From: Anaerolineae bacterium
GTDB taxonomy: Bacteria > Chloroflexota > Anaerolineae > Aggregatilineales > Aggregatilineaceae
Length of the DNA: 20,116 bases
Direction: 5' to 3'
NCBI GenBank assembly: GCA_016929355.1
Contig: JAFGJA010000412.1
Span: 1-20,116 of the forward strand
Part shown: piece by piece, positions 6,890-14,547 of the stretch
Layout: the number at the start of each line of letters is the position of its first letter
Position numbering within the stretch: the first letter of the stretch is position 1
Translations under genes and position numbers: made by a program
Notes under the pieces: generated by a model
Database searches by the model: none
The model's input: the letters and a program-made list of their open reading frames with translations, nothing else
Told to the model about the DNA's origin: nothing

Positions 6890-7987
6890 CTATTCCTCAT
6901 CCACTTCGAACAACATACCCTGGTTAGCGATCTCCGCGTCTTTGATGTAACGACGTGGCATCGCCAGACTGCTCCACCCGCCCGCCTCCTGTAAGCGGAT
7001 CACATCGACGCGACTTGCCCAAAACGTCGCCCAATAGTGGCGGCAATCGTGCGCCGAGAGTCCCGCAATACCGATTTCCTCACCTAACGCTCGCACCCGC
7101 CCGGTAATGGCGCGCTCCGTCATACCGGACCCATCCAAACGCCCGCCCTTACGACTTGACCGCAGCAAAGGGCCATCCTCCGGCGCATCGCCGCTTTCAA
7201 ACCACGCTTGCAGTGCCGTAAATGTCGAGGGAGTCAATCGATGCACCTGCATTTTGTCCACTTTTGGACGGTAAAATCGAATCGCGCGCGTTTTGAGATC
7301 AATATCATCAATTGTCAACCCGGTGACTTCACCCACGCGCAACCCATGTTCCAGCAGCAAACAGATCATGACCGCATCACGCCGCCCTTGCGGTGTATCC
7401 GGGCGCTCGATCAACTTCGCCGCCTGTGCTTCGGAGATCGCCACTGCTTCGGCTTTTTTGTCGCCGCGCCGGGATTTTTTGCGGCGGTTATCGATGCGCC
7501 GCGCTTCCTTACGCGCATAGCCAACCACTGTTCGAATCAGGGCATTTTCTTCCGGTGGGATGACGCCCGCTTTTGTCACCAGTTTACTATACGTTTTGAC
7601 CGTCGAGAGCCGCACATTGATGCTCCCCACCGCATCCCCTTGTTTAACCATCCAATTACGGAACCCCTCGATCAAGCCCCAGGTGATGCCCTGCCACACG
7701 CGCACATCCGGCGCAGTGCCTAACAGGGGAAAATCGCGCACATCTTCGGCAAAATCGGCCATGCCTTCGCCCATCTCATCACTGATCTGCCACAGATAAT
7801 CCGCAAAACGCCCCAGATCACCCGCCTGCCGCCGGATAGTGTTATCCGCTTTACGCGACAGGTAATCGTTAAACACGCTGCGCGCAGCGAACACATTCGC
7901 CATCTGTCCCACTTGCGACGGCGAACCATCTACCGGCTCAATCGCATTAGAGGGTAGCGCCAGTTGGCGATTTTCATCATCTGACAT
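6890..7987 (-). CDS. Tyrosine recombinase (XerC/D or phage-integrase type)
   Basis: The 365-residue protein has an N-terminal SAM-like DNA-binding domain (about 32-140) and a C-terminal catalytic domain. Visible catalytic residues are Arg217 in HGLRVGEVTGL, Lys242 in the RFYRPKVDK hairpin, His313-x-x-Arg316 in SAHDCRHYWATFW, Trp338 in EAGGWSS (the His/Trp position) and Tyr347 in MPRRYIK. The set is complete, so it should be active. ATG 7987 is chosen over the longer frame from 8065: AAAGGAG lies 8 bases upstream and a TGC-TATACT promoter element at 8018-8026 lies between the two starts. It stands alone between lipA and dprA. I see no excisionase, phage genes, tRNA or flanking att-like repeats, so it could be a housekeeping Xer-like enzyme or a mobile-element remnant. 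Confidence 0.88.
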   Translation of the reverse strand: MSDDENRQLALPSNAIEPVDGSPSQVGQMANVFAARSVFNDYLSRKADNTIRRQAGDLGRFADYLWQISDEMGEGMADFAEDVRDFPLLGTAPDVRVWQGITWGLIEGFRNWMVKQGDAVGSINVRLSTVKTYSKLVTKAGVIPPEENALIRTVVGYARKEARRIDNRRKKSRRGDKKAEAVAISEAQAAKLIERPDTPQGRRDAVMICLLLEHGLRVGEVTGLTIDDIDLKTRAIRFYRPKVDKMQVHRLTPSTFTALQAWFESGDAPEDGPLLRSSRKGGRLDGSGMTERAITGRVRALGEEIGIAGLSAHDCRHYWATFWASRVDVIRLQEAGGWSSLAMPRRYIKDAEIANQGMLFEVDEE

Positions 7988-8017
7988 AGAGCAGGCTCCT
8001 TTATGATCGTCCCAACC

Positions 8018-8026
8018 AGTATAGCA
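8018..8026 (-). promoter_or_regulatory. Extended -10 promoter for the recombinase gene
   Basis: On the minus strand TGC precedes TATACT, an extended -10 arrangement. No good -35 is seen, consistent with an extended -10 promoter. The predicted leader is about 24 bases and contains the AAAGGAG ribosome site. Confidence 0.5.
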
Positions 8027-8128
8027 CATTTTTTCGATAGCCTGATTCACAACAGCCACTATCAACTATCCGATTCGGCGCGGAAAGGTTAGGATATACA
8101 CACTGCTTTCATTAAAGGGGGAACACTT

Positions 8129-9244
8129 ATGAGTGCGCGCAAATATTGGCTTGGCTTTAATCTCGTCAAGGGAATTGGCCCCACACGCTTACGGGCCTTA
8201 TTGCGCCTCTTTGATGACTTAGAAGCCGCCTGGAATGCATCGGATGTCGCCTTACTCGAAGCAGGTCTGGATCGCCGCACGCTTGCCAATTTGAAACAAG
8301 CCCGCCAAGCGGTTGATCTGGATTGCTTGCTTGATGAGGTGAATGCGCTTGGCGCAACTGCACTCACGCTGGATGATCCCGACTATCCGGCGCTGCTGCG
8401 TGAACTACCGGATGCCTCGCCCGTTCTCTACGTGAAAGGCACGCTGCTGGATGTGGATCAGTGGGCGGTGGCGTTTGTGGGCACGCGCCGTGCTACCGGT
8501 TACGGACGTGATGTAACGCACCAGTTGGTAACAGCCCTCGTTCACGCCGGAATCACGATTGTAAGCGGAATGGCACTCGGCATTGATGCGGCGGCGCACA
8601 AAGCGGCGCTAGATGCCGGTGGGCGCACCATCGCCGTCTTAGGTTGTGGCATTGACGTAATTTATCCGCCCGAACACCGCCATTTAGCCGAGGCTATCAT
8701 CGCTGACGGGGCGCTGATTTCGGAATTTCCGCCGGGGACACAGCCCGTCGGCAAAAATTTCCCGGCGCGTAACCGGACCATCAGTGGCATGTCATTGGGC
8801 GTGGTGGTGGTCGAAGCGCCCGCCAGCAGTGGCGCACTGATCACGGCTGATTTCGCTGCCGAACAGGGCCGTGATGTGTTTGCTGTGCCGGGAAAAATAA
8901 CAGCAAAAACCAGCGCAGGCACGAATCGTCTGATTCAGATGGGGGCGAAACTGGTGATGAGCGCTGAGGATATTCTGGACGAACTCAATCTCACGCGCAC
9001 AACGGTTGAAATGCGCGTGCAGGTCCGCGAAGTTGCGCCGGCCAACCCCGCCGAAGCCGCGTTAGCTGAACATCTTTCCGAGGAACCCATCCACATTGAC
9101 GAACTGTGCCAACTCACCGGCTTACCGATCACACAGGTGAGCAGCACACTATCCCTGATGGAACTCAAAGGTATGGTCCGGCGCTTGGAGGGCATGACCT
9201 ACACCATCGCACGCGGCGGCGGTGATCACTACCGCCTGGACTGA
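8129..9244 (+). CDS. dprA: DNA processing protein DprA
   Basis: DprA binds incoming single-stranded DNA and loads RecA during natural transformation; it is also kept in many non-competent bacteria. The 371-residue protein has an N-terminal helix-hairpin-helix-like region (LVKGIGPTRLRALL, 12-25), a Rossmann-like core with AVAFVGTRRATGYG, IVSGMALGIDAAAHKAAL, FPARNRTISGMS and SSGALITADFAAEQGR, and a C-terminal winged helix (about 305-360, IHIDELCQLTGLPITQVSSTL). Length and domain order are standard. ATG 8129 is preceded by AAAGGGGGA with about 7 bases spacing. The gene is divergent from the recombinase, and its stop lies 3 bases before the convergent fdrA stop. Confidence 0.95.
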   Translation: MSARKYWLGFNLVKGIGPTRLRALLRLFDDLEAAWNASDVALLEAGLDRRTLANLKQARQAVDLDCLLDEVNALGATALTLDDPDYPALLRELPDASPVLYVKGTLLDVDQWAVAFVGTRRATGYGRDVTHQLVTALVHAGITIVSGMALGIDAAAHKAALDAGGRTIAVLGCGIDVIYPPEHRHLAEAIIADGALISEFPPGTQPVGKNFPARNRTISGMSLGVVVVEAPASSGALITADFAAEQGRDVFAVPGKITAKTSAGTNRLIQMGAKLVMSAEDILDELNLTRTTVEMRVQVREVAPANPAEAALAEHLSEEPIHIDELCQLTGLPITQVSSTLSLMELKGMVRRLEGMTYTIARGGGDHYRLD

Positions 9245-9247
9245 TCA

Positions 9248-10807
9248 TTAGCGTATGGCGGCAATATACGCCGCCAGATAGGATGCCGCCGCGTTACACT
9301 CTAGCAAAATCGTACCGGCAGCCGCAAAAGCGAGCGCCTGCTGAGTGAGATTTTGCGGATCGGCATTCGTGCCGGTCAATGCGCCGATCACCAGCAAATC
9401 GCGCCCATCTCGCGCCGCGATCTCCCGCGCCTCACGAATCGCCGGGGCGAGTTCGCTGGCGGGATCGGGGTGCGCGCCATAGCCTAACACCAAATCCAAC
9501 TGGATCACGGCCACCGATGGATCAGCCGCTTCTTGCAACAAACGCCGGATGCGCAGATCGTTATCGATCATGGGGTGAGGTCGCCCAACAGTGAATTCTT
9601 CCTCACCGAGATCGAGCGCACAGTGTTGGTAACTCTGATTCGAATCAGGCAGGCGGAATTCGGGCTTAAGCGGGCCATTCGACCAAATCTCCCCCAGACT
9701 CGCGCGCCAAATCCGCATCGCCTCTTCGCACAGTGTCCCGCCGCTAAACAAACCGCGCAGGTATTTTTGCGATGGTTGGAGCCGTGCGACCAGTTCGCGC
9801 GCCCGATCACGAAGCGATGCCTGTTGGGTGGTCAACTGCGCCTGAATCGCTGCTAAATCATCGCCCTGCACCAATGCCGCCGCAACTAAGGCCGCTTCCT
9901 GCAAGGTGCGGGTCAGGTGAATCGTGGGGGCGGGTGGTGTGGGTAATTCGTCCGCGCCCATAAAGATTACCACCGCCGGTTTTTCGCTCTGCGCAAGTTG
10001 ATCGAGCACCTGTGCGCTGATCGCGGGCGAGGGCAGTTTCGAGATCGCCACGATCACCGCTGTCGCCGGATCAGCTTGCAGCGCGTGCGCCGCGTGCAGC
10101 ATCATCAAGCCGCCCACTGCATCCGAAAGATCGCGCCCACCAACGCCGATCCCCTGCGTGAGGCCAACCCCCTGCCGCGCCAGCAGCGTACTGACCTCTT
10201 GCAAGCCCGTTCCCGCCGCCGAAATAATGCCAACAGGTCCGGCAGGGACAACATTCGCAAAACCGAGCGCTGCGCCGTTAATAATGGCGGTTCCGGCTCC
10301 CGGTCCCATCAGCAGTAAGCCATGCGCAACCGCATAGCGCTTAAGCGCAATTTCATCAGCCAACGACACATTATCGCTAAACAGCAGCACATGGAGTCCC
10401 TGTTGCAGCGCGCGCCACGCTTCGGCGGCGGCATAAGCGCCCGCAACCGAAATCACCGCCAGATTCGCATCAGGATACGCCCGCGCCGCGCCGCGCAACG
10501 AACGCGGACGGTGCAACTCGTCATCAGTCGCAGTGGGGCGTTTGGTCAGCAGTTTCTCCGCAAGCGCTAACGCCTCATCCAACACTACCGGATCGCCCAT
10601 CACCATCAGGATTAAGTCGGTGGGGGCAGTAGCTAACGCGGCGGAAGATAACGGGCTGACCTGTTCCAGCAGTCCTTTATTCGCCTCCGTCCCCATGACC
10701 AACGCCGCATCCTCGATCCCATCTAATGCGCGCAGATCGCGGGCAATATTCATGAGCGCCACCGAATCAAAATATTGGCTCGCTTTGACCACGTATTTAA
10801 TAGCCAT
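9248..10807 (-). CDS. fdrA: FdrA family protein (succinyl-CoA synthetase alpha-like fold)
   Basis: The 519-residue protein starts like FdrA (KASQYFDSVALMNIARDL, then VMGTEANKGLLEQ). A CoA-binding/ligase-like domain has VGIISAAGTGLQEV and GIGVGGRDLSDAVGG. The second half carries YLRGLFSGGTLCEEAM and DLGEEEFTVGRPHPMIDNDLR, strongly FdrA-like. From literature knowledge, E. coli FdrA (AllF) is needed with YlbE and YlbF for oxamate carbamoyltransferase in allantoin degradation. No homologues of those partners are visible here, so that role cannot be assumed. ATG 10807 has AAGGAA 8 bases upstream; the frame extends to 10858 but would overlap the opposite promoter region. It is divergent from an alpha/beta hydrolase with a 79-base gap. 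Confidence 0.85.
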   Translation of the reverse strand: MAIKYVVKASQYFDSVALMNIARDLRALDGIEDAALVMGTEANKGLLEQVSPLSSAALATAPTDLILMVMGDPVVLDEALALAEKLLTKRPTATDDELHRPRSLRGAARAYPDANLAVISVAGAYAAAEAWRALQQGLHVLLFSDNVSLADEIALKRYAVAHGLLLMGPGAGTAIINGAALGFANVVPAGPVGIISAAGTGLQEVSTLLARQGVGLTQGIGVGGRDLSDAVGGLMMLHAAHALQADPATAVIVAISKLPSPAISAQVLDQLAQSEKPAVVIFMGADELPTPPAPTIHLTRTLQEAALVAAALVQGDDLAAIQAQLTTQQASLRDRARELVARLQPSQKYLRGLFSGGTLCEEAMRIWRASLGEIWSNGPLKPEFRLPDSNQSYQHCALDLGEEEFTVGRPHPMIDNDLRIRRLLQEAADPSVAVIQLDLVLGYGAHPDPASELAPAIREAREIAARDGRDLLVIGALTGTNADPQNLTQQALAFAAAGTILLECNAAASYLAAYIAAIR

Positions 10808-10886
10808 AATGCGGTTCCTTTTTCGCGCTGAATTTCGACATACGCTAGACTCATTCAACTTAAACTTAACGCGAAGGATATACTAC

Positions 10887-11660
10887 ATGCCGACCACGAC
10901 CATTGCCGAGCACACTGTTTTTTATCTGGATCACCAATCCGAAAACGCATCTTATCCGCCATTGGTCCTGGTACATGGGGCCGGTGGATCACGCCATGAT
11001 TGGCCACAGGGCTTGCAGGAACTGCCCAATACGCGCGTCTTGACCGTCGATTTACCGGGCCATGCGGATTCACCCGGCCTCGGCTGCCCCAGCACACTTG
11101 CTTACGCAGAAGTGATTTGCGGCTTGCTGGATGATCACAGCATCGACGCGGCGATCATTGCCGGACACAGTATGGGCGGCGCAATTGCGCAAGAGATCGC
11201 TATCAATATGCCGGATCGCGCTGCCGGGATTATTCTGGTCGGCACGGGCAGTAAACTCGCCGTTGATCCCACGCTGCCCCAGCGCATTGTGGACGATCCG
11301 CCCACCGCCGTTGATTGGCTGACAGACTGGTCATGGGGCACGGATGTCACAGATGCGATGAAAAATGAGGGACGGCAGCGTTTGCTTTCTGTCGCGCCAA
11401 CCGTGCTGCAAGGCGATTACCGCGCGTGCATGGGTTTCGATGCGCGGCCCTACCTGGAACAGATCAGCGTGCCAACCCTGGTACTAGGCTCAGATGCAGA
11501 TCACATGGTCCCGTTGAAATTTAGCGTCACACTGGCGGAACGCATTCCCAACGCACAGTTAGTCACCCTGCAAGGAGCCGGGCACAACTTCCCATTGGAG
11601 CGCCCCGCCGCCGTGATCAACGCCATTGCGACATGGCTCGCCGCTACATGGTCCAGTTAG
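10887..11660 (+). CDS. Alpha/beta-fold hydrolase
   Basis: The 257-residue protein is a soluble alpha/beta hydrolase. It has an oxyanion-hole HGAGGSRHDW (30-39), LPGHADS, nucleophile elbow GHSMGG (Ser95), acid residue Asp205 in GSDADHMVP and catalytic His233 in GAGHNFPLE. A short lid region lies near 125-185. The substrate cannot be told; esterase, C-C hydrolase or thioesterase activities all occur in this family. ATG 10887 is chosen for GAAGGA ending 8 bases upstream. The open frame extends back to 10533, but that part overlaps fdrA on the other strand. The shared 79-base upstream region with fdrA may mean co-regulation. Confidence 0.9.
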   Translation: MPTTTIAEHTVFYLDHQSENASYPPLVLVHGAGGSRHDWPQGLQELPNTRVLTVDLPGHADSPGLGCPSTLAYAEVICGLLDDHSIDAAIIAGHSMGGAIAQEIAINMPDRAAGIILVGTGSKLAVDPTLPQRIVDDPPTAVDWLTDWSWGTDVTDAMKNEGRQRLLSVAPTVLQGDYRACMGFDARPYLEQISVPTLVLGSDADHMVPLKFSVTLAERIPNAQLVTLQGAGHNFPLERPAAVINAIATWLAATWSS

Positions 11661-11670
11661 CCTGACGCCC

Positions 11671-11706
11671 TCCCCTCGCCAAGTTTGGAGAGGGGCTAGG
11701 GGGTGA
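11671..11706. repeat. GC-rich hairpin repeat, possible bidirectional terminator
   Basis: CCCCTC (11672-11677) pairs with GAGGGG (11690-11695), with inner CCA/TGG (11679-11681, 11686-11688) and a 4-base AGTT loop, followed by CTAGGGGGTGAGG. It fills the 54-base gap between two convergent genes. From memory, the reverse form (CACCCCCTAGCCCCTCTCC, then AAACTTGGCGAGGGG) is a common dispersed intergenic element in Chloroflexota and some other phyla. It lacks a T-run, so termination is inferred from position. Confidence 0.6.
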
Positions 11707-11714
11707 GGTAAGCA

Positions 11715-12350
11715 TCACTCCGTCAGCGCGCGCACCAGATCACGAAACTGGCGCTTGTAATCATCGCCAGAAAAATCGAAACGGGCCTTGCGCCGCAGCG
11801 AATCGGGCAATTCGGTTTCCTGCAACTGCGCGACCACAATCGGCTTGCGATTCTTGACAAAGAAGTCGAGCGCTTCCTGTACATTAGTCGCCTTAATCGC
11901 CAGTGGACTCAGCACCACAACCATGTTTTTGCATTCCACCAGCGAAGGATGAACGCCCGTTGCCCACTGCACATCCTCGACTTCCATGCCCGACAACCAG
12001 GTTGGAATGCCGATCCGGTTCAAATCCTCGGATAGAATCTCCGCGAATTCGGCATCGGTCACGCTGTAATTGATGTACGTTGCATCCGCCTGGACTTTGC
12101 TGTTGGCTTCCGCAATCTGCACCGGGTCAGGACGCTTGAGTTTGGCATGTGCGTCCGTTCGTCCCATGCGAAATACTGTCGTCCCGCACACCGAGCATAT
12201 CCCGCGCGTTCCCGGCGCACCTTTGCGCGTCCAGATCGCCTGTGGATTTTCAATCGGCGTCTTTTCGCGGCAGGTCATGCAATACGCTTCAATTTCCTCG
12301 AACTCGATTTCTTCTTCGTCTTCAAATTGATCGTTGAGATGATCATCCAT
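11715..12350 (-). CDS. DUF5679-like zinc ribbon fused to a TIR-like domain
   Basis: The 211-residue protein has three parts. Residues 1-22 are very acidic (DEEEIEFEEIE). Residues 23-64 form a four-cysteine ribbon, CMTC (Cys24, Cys27) and CSVC (Cys52, Cys55), with the DUF5679-like pattern YCMTCREKTPIENPQ...GICSVCGTTVFRMG. Residues 89-211 resemble a TIR domain: TYINYSVTDAEFAEILSEDL, GIPTWLSG, VECKNMVVVLSPLA, NVQEALDFF and RKPIVVAQL. Glu159 in NVQE aligns with the catalytic Glu of NAD-cleaving TIR domains, although the usual Trp three residues earlier is Asn. It might be an NADase/signal enzyme, or a protein-interaction module controlled by the zinc ribbon. No partner effector is adjacent. No clear ribosome site precedes ATG 12350. 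It shares a 192-base upstream region with the photoprotection operon. Confidence 0.75.
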   Translation of the reverse strand: MDDHLNDQFEDEEEIEFEEIEAYCMTCREKTPIENPQAIWTRKGAPGTRGICSVCGTTVFRMGRTDAHAKLKRPDPVQIAEANSKVQADATYINYSVTDAEFAEILSEDLNRIGIPTWLSGMEVEDVQWATGVHPSLVECKNMVVVLSPLAIKATNVQEALDFFVKNRKPIVVAQLQETELPDSLRRKARFDFSGDDYKRQFRDLVRALTE

Positions 12351-12472
12351 CGTTTTATACCCGATTGCTTATCATAAATAACAGTCAAAAAGTAGAGTAA
12401 CACACAAACACAATTTGTGCTCGTACTGATTATACAGCGAATGCAGTTCGTCAGGGTTGCGTCAAAATCTAC

Positions 12473-12484
12473 ACATAATATTGT
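12473..12484. promoter_or_regulatory. Operator-like box A (ACA-N6-TGT) at the SRPBCC operon promoter
   Basis: ACATAATATTGT overlaps the -35 hexamer (12481-12486). It differs only in the AT core from the box at the regulator gene (ACAATATATTGT), and resembles that before the fasciclin gene. It sits inside a wider CTACA...TGTAG arrangement (12469-12493). A bound MerR-type repressor would block RNA polymerase. Binding by the CarH-like protein is inferred. Confidence 0.45.
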
Positions 12485-12509
12485 CAAAATGTAGTCAAAC
12501 GGCTATAAT
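12481..12509 (+). promoter_or_regulatory. Strong sigma70-type promoter of the SRPBCC-crtD-phr operon
   Basis: TTGTCA (12481-12486; 5/6) and TATAAT (12504-12509; 6/6) are separated by exactly 17 bases. This is the best promoter match in the window. Predicted transcription start is near 12516, 27 bases before the ATG. Confidence 0.75.
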
Positions 12510-12542
12510 CGCTCTATCAGAAACACACGAAAAACCGGAACA

Positions 12543-12992
12543 ATGGGCAAACAAATTGAATTCACTACCCTGCTTCCCGCGCCAGTGGAAGTAGTCCAAC
12601 AGTTTCACGCCAACCCGCAAGCGCTCCGCCAACTGACGCCCCCGCCGCTCATCATGCAGATCGTGCGCGATGATCGGGCATCGCCGACACAGGGCGAATT
12701 GGAATTTCGGTTATGGATGGGGCCGATCCCGATCCGGTGGATAGCGCAACATGCTCCCGGTCCCAATGAATATTCGTTTACGGATCATATGCTCGCTGGA
12801 CCAATGGTACAGTGGCAGCACCAGCATATTTTTGAGCCGGAAGGCGATCAAACGCGGTTAACTGACCGGATCACACTAACCCACAAACCAGGGATTGCAG
12901 GGCTATTCACGCGCCTGTTTTTTGATGGATTGCCACTCCGGTTCTTGTTCTGGTTCCGCCACTGGTACACCAAACGCGCCGTTAAAGGATAG
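12543..12992 (+). CDS. SRPBCC (START-like) ligand-binding family protein
   Basis: The 149-residue protein has the SRPBCC pattern: FTTLLPAPVEVVQQFHANPQ at the N-terminus, alternating strands (LEFRLWMGPIPIRWIAQH, YSFTDHMLAGPMVQWQHQHIFE) and a long C-terminal helix ending RFLFWFRHWYTKRAVKG. The fold makes a deep hydrophobic pocket. From general knowledge, COG4276-like SRPBCC proteins often sit beside photolyase genes in light- or singlet-oxygen-controlled clusters. Here it is the first gene of an operon with a carotenoid-type oxidoreductase and a photolyase; its ligand is unknown. ATG 12543 has a weak GGAA upstream. The stop overlaps the ribosome site of the next gene, suggesting coupled translation. 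Confidence 0.82.
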   Translation: MGKQIEFTTLLPAPVEVVQQFHANPQALRQLTPPPLIMQIVRDDRASPTQGELEFRLWMGPIPIRWIAQHAPGPNEYSFTDHMLAGPMVQWQHQHIFEPEGDQTRLTDRITLTHKPGIAGLFTRLFFDGLPLRFLFWFRHWYTKRAVKG

Positions 12993-12996
12993 CACT

Positions 12997-14547
12997 ATGC
13001 AATCTCCCCATGTGATCGTGATCGGTGCAGGCATTGGCGGTCTGACCACTGCCGCACTACTGGCACAAACCGGCCACCGCGTCACCGTCTTAGAAGCAAA
13101 CACCTATCCCGGCGGCAGCGCAGGCACGTTTTATCATAAGGGCTACCGGTTCGATGCGGGAGCAACCGTTGCTGGAGGCTTTCAGGCGAACGGTCCCCAC
13201 ACCTTACTCGGCCAACAACTAGGTATCGTGTGGCCCGTGCGCGCCGCCGATATTGCCTGGACCATTCACCTTCCAGATCGCGCGATCACCTTTGATCGCA
13301 GCCGTGAAGATGTATTGAGCCAATTCCCCGAATCGGCATCATTTTGGACGGAGCAAACCCAGATCGCGGATTTGAGTTGGTCAATGGCCGCAAGCGGCTT
13401 ACCCTGGCCGCCGCGATCCGCCGCCGAAGCGATGCAACTCGCACAAACTGCCGCGCGTCACTTACCTGAATCTATACACTTGCTGCCGCTCATGTTTCGA
13501 TCCACCGGCAATTGGCTGGCCCGTCACAATTTGGCGGATAACCACACCTTTCGCCGCATGATCGATGCACAATTACTAATTTCTGCGCAAACGACCACGC
13601 CGCACGCCAACAGCCTCTACAGCGCTACTGCGCTCGATCTGCCGCGCCAGGGGGTCTATCATGTCGGTGGCGGGATCGGTACGCTGGCCGAGACGTTAGT
13701 CGCCAAGATCAAAGCATTGGGCGGCAACGTGCATTATCGCCATACCGTTACAGAGATTGAGATCAAAAATAAGCAAGCAAGAGGTGTCTGGTTCAAAGTT
13801 GGCAAACGCGCGAAACAAGCCCAATTCATGCCCGCCGATTTCGTGATCGCCAATCTGACCCCCTGGAATCTACACCAACTTCTCGGCGACTCCAGTCCCG
13901 CTCAATTGGCGCGTGAAGTGACAAACCGCCAACTGGGATGGGGCGCATTTGTGCTATATCTCGGCGTGCGCGCGGATGCGCTACCGGACAACAACGCGGA
14001 CCATCACCAGATCATCACCGATTATGAGAGTCCGCTTGGCGAAGGAAACAGCATCTTTGTCTCGCTTTCGCCAACATGGGATACCAGCCGCGCCCCGGCA
14101 GGCCACCGTGCCGTGACCATCACCACTCATACCGAGGTCGATACCTGGTGGGATTTACTCACCGCCGATTATGCCACCTATGACGCGCGCAAGCAGCAGT
14201 ATACCGAACGGATTTTAGCGGCAGTCGAAACACATCTACCCGGTTTCAGCACCGGGATTGCGCTTGCCATGCCCGGCACGCCTATCACCTATTACACCTA
14301 TACACAGCGTCACCGGGGCATGGTTGGCGGATTTCCGCAAACGTCGATCTTCCGCGCACGCGGCTCACGCACCGGTAGCCCAAATATTCGCTTAGTAGGC
14401 GACTCAATTTTTCCTGGTCAATCCACCGCCGCCGTCACGCTCGGCGGGATGCAGGTCGCCGCCGACGTAAAACGCGCGCTGCGAACGCGCCAACCACGCA
14501 TGATCACCCGCCCGATCAATGATGTCATGATGAGGAAAAAAGTATGA
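12997..14547 (+). CDS. CrtD-like carotenoid desaturase / FAD-dependent oxidoreductase
   Basis: The 516-residue protein begins with a dinucleotide-binding fold, VIVIGAGIGGLTTAALLA (GxGxxG at 10-15) and VLEANTYPGGSAGTF, with Glu33 expected to hold the FAD ribose. The C-terminal FAD motif is NIRLVGDSIFPGQSTAAVTLGG. Internal features such as GYRFDAGATVAGG, DAQLLISAQTT, LYSATALDLPRQGVYHVGGGIGTLAE and HRGMVGGFPQT resemble the cyanobacterial C-3',4'-desaturase CrtD branch of the CrtI family. Related members of this family desaturate or isomerise carotenoids, so the exact reaction is uncertain. No phytoene synthase lies nearby. ATG 12997 has AAAGGA 7 bases upstream, 4 bases after the previous stop. 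Its stop overlaps the photolyase start (ATGA). Confidence 0.82.
   Translation: MQSPHVIVIGAGIGGLTTAALLAQTGHRVTVLEANTYPGGSAGTFYHKGYRFDAGATVAGGFQANGPHTLLGQQLGIVWPVRAADIAWTIHLPDRAITFDRSREDVLSQFPESASFWTEQTQIADLSWSMAASGLPWPPRSAAEAMQLAQTAARHLPESIHLLPLMFRSTGNWLARHNLADNHTFRRMIDAQLLISAQTTTPHANSLYSATALDLPRQGVYHVGGGIGTLAETLVAKIKALGGNVHYRHTVTEIEIKNKQARGVWFKVGKRAKQAQFMPADFVIANLTPWNLHQLLGDSSPAQLAREVTNRQLGWGAFVLYLGVRADALPDNNADHHQIITDYESPLGEGNSIFVSLSPTWDTSRAPAGHRAVTITTHTEVDTWWDLLTADYATYDARKQQYTERILAAVETHLPGFSTGIALAMPGTPITYYTYTQRHRGMVGGFPQTSIFRARGSRTGSPNIRLVGDSIFPGQSTAAVTLGGMQVAADVKRALRTRQPRMITRPINDVMMRKKV

Noticed and set aside
10533..10886. N-terminal extension of the alpha/beta hydrolase frame
   Set aside because: It overlaps fdrA antisense; the ATG at 10887 has a good ribosome site and the hydrolase fold begins just after it.
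12408..12418. CACAATTTGTG palindrome considered as an operator for the TIR gene
   Set aside because: Symmetrical but short, without a clear promoter match for the TIR gene or another copy; chance cannot be excluded.
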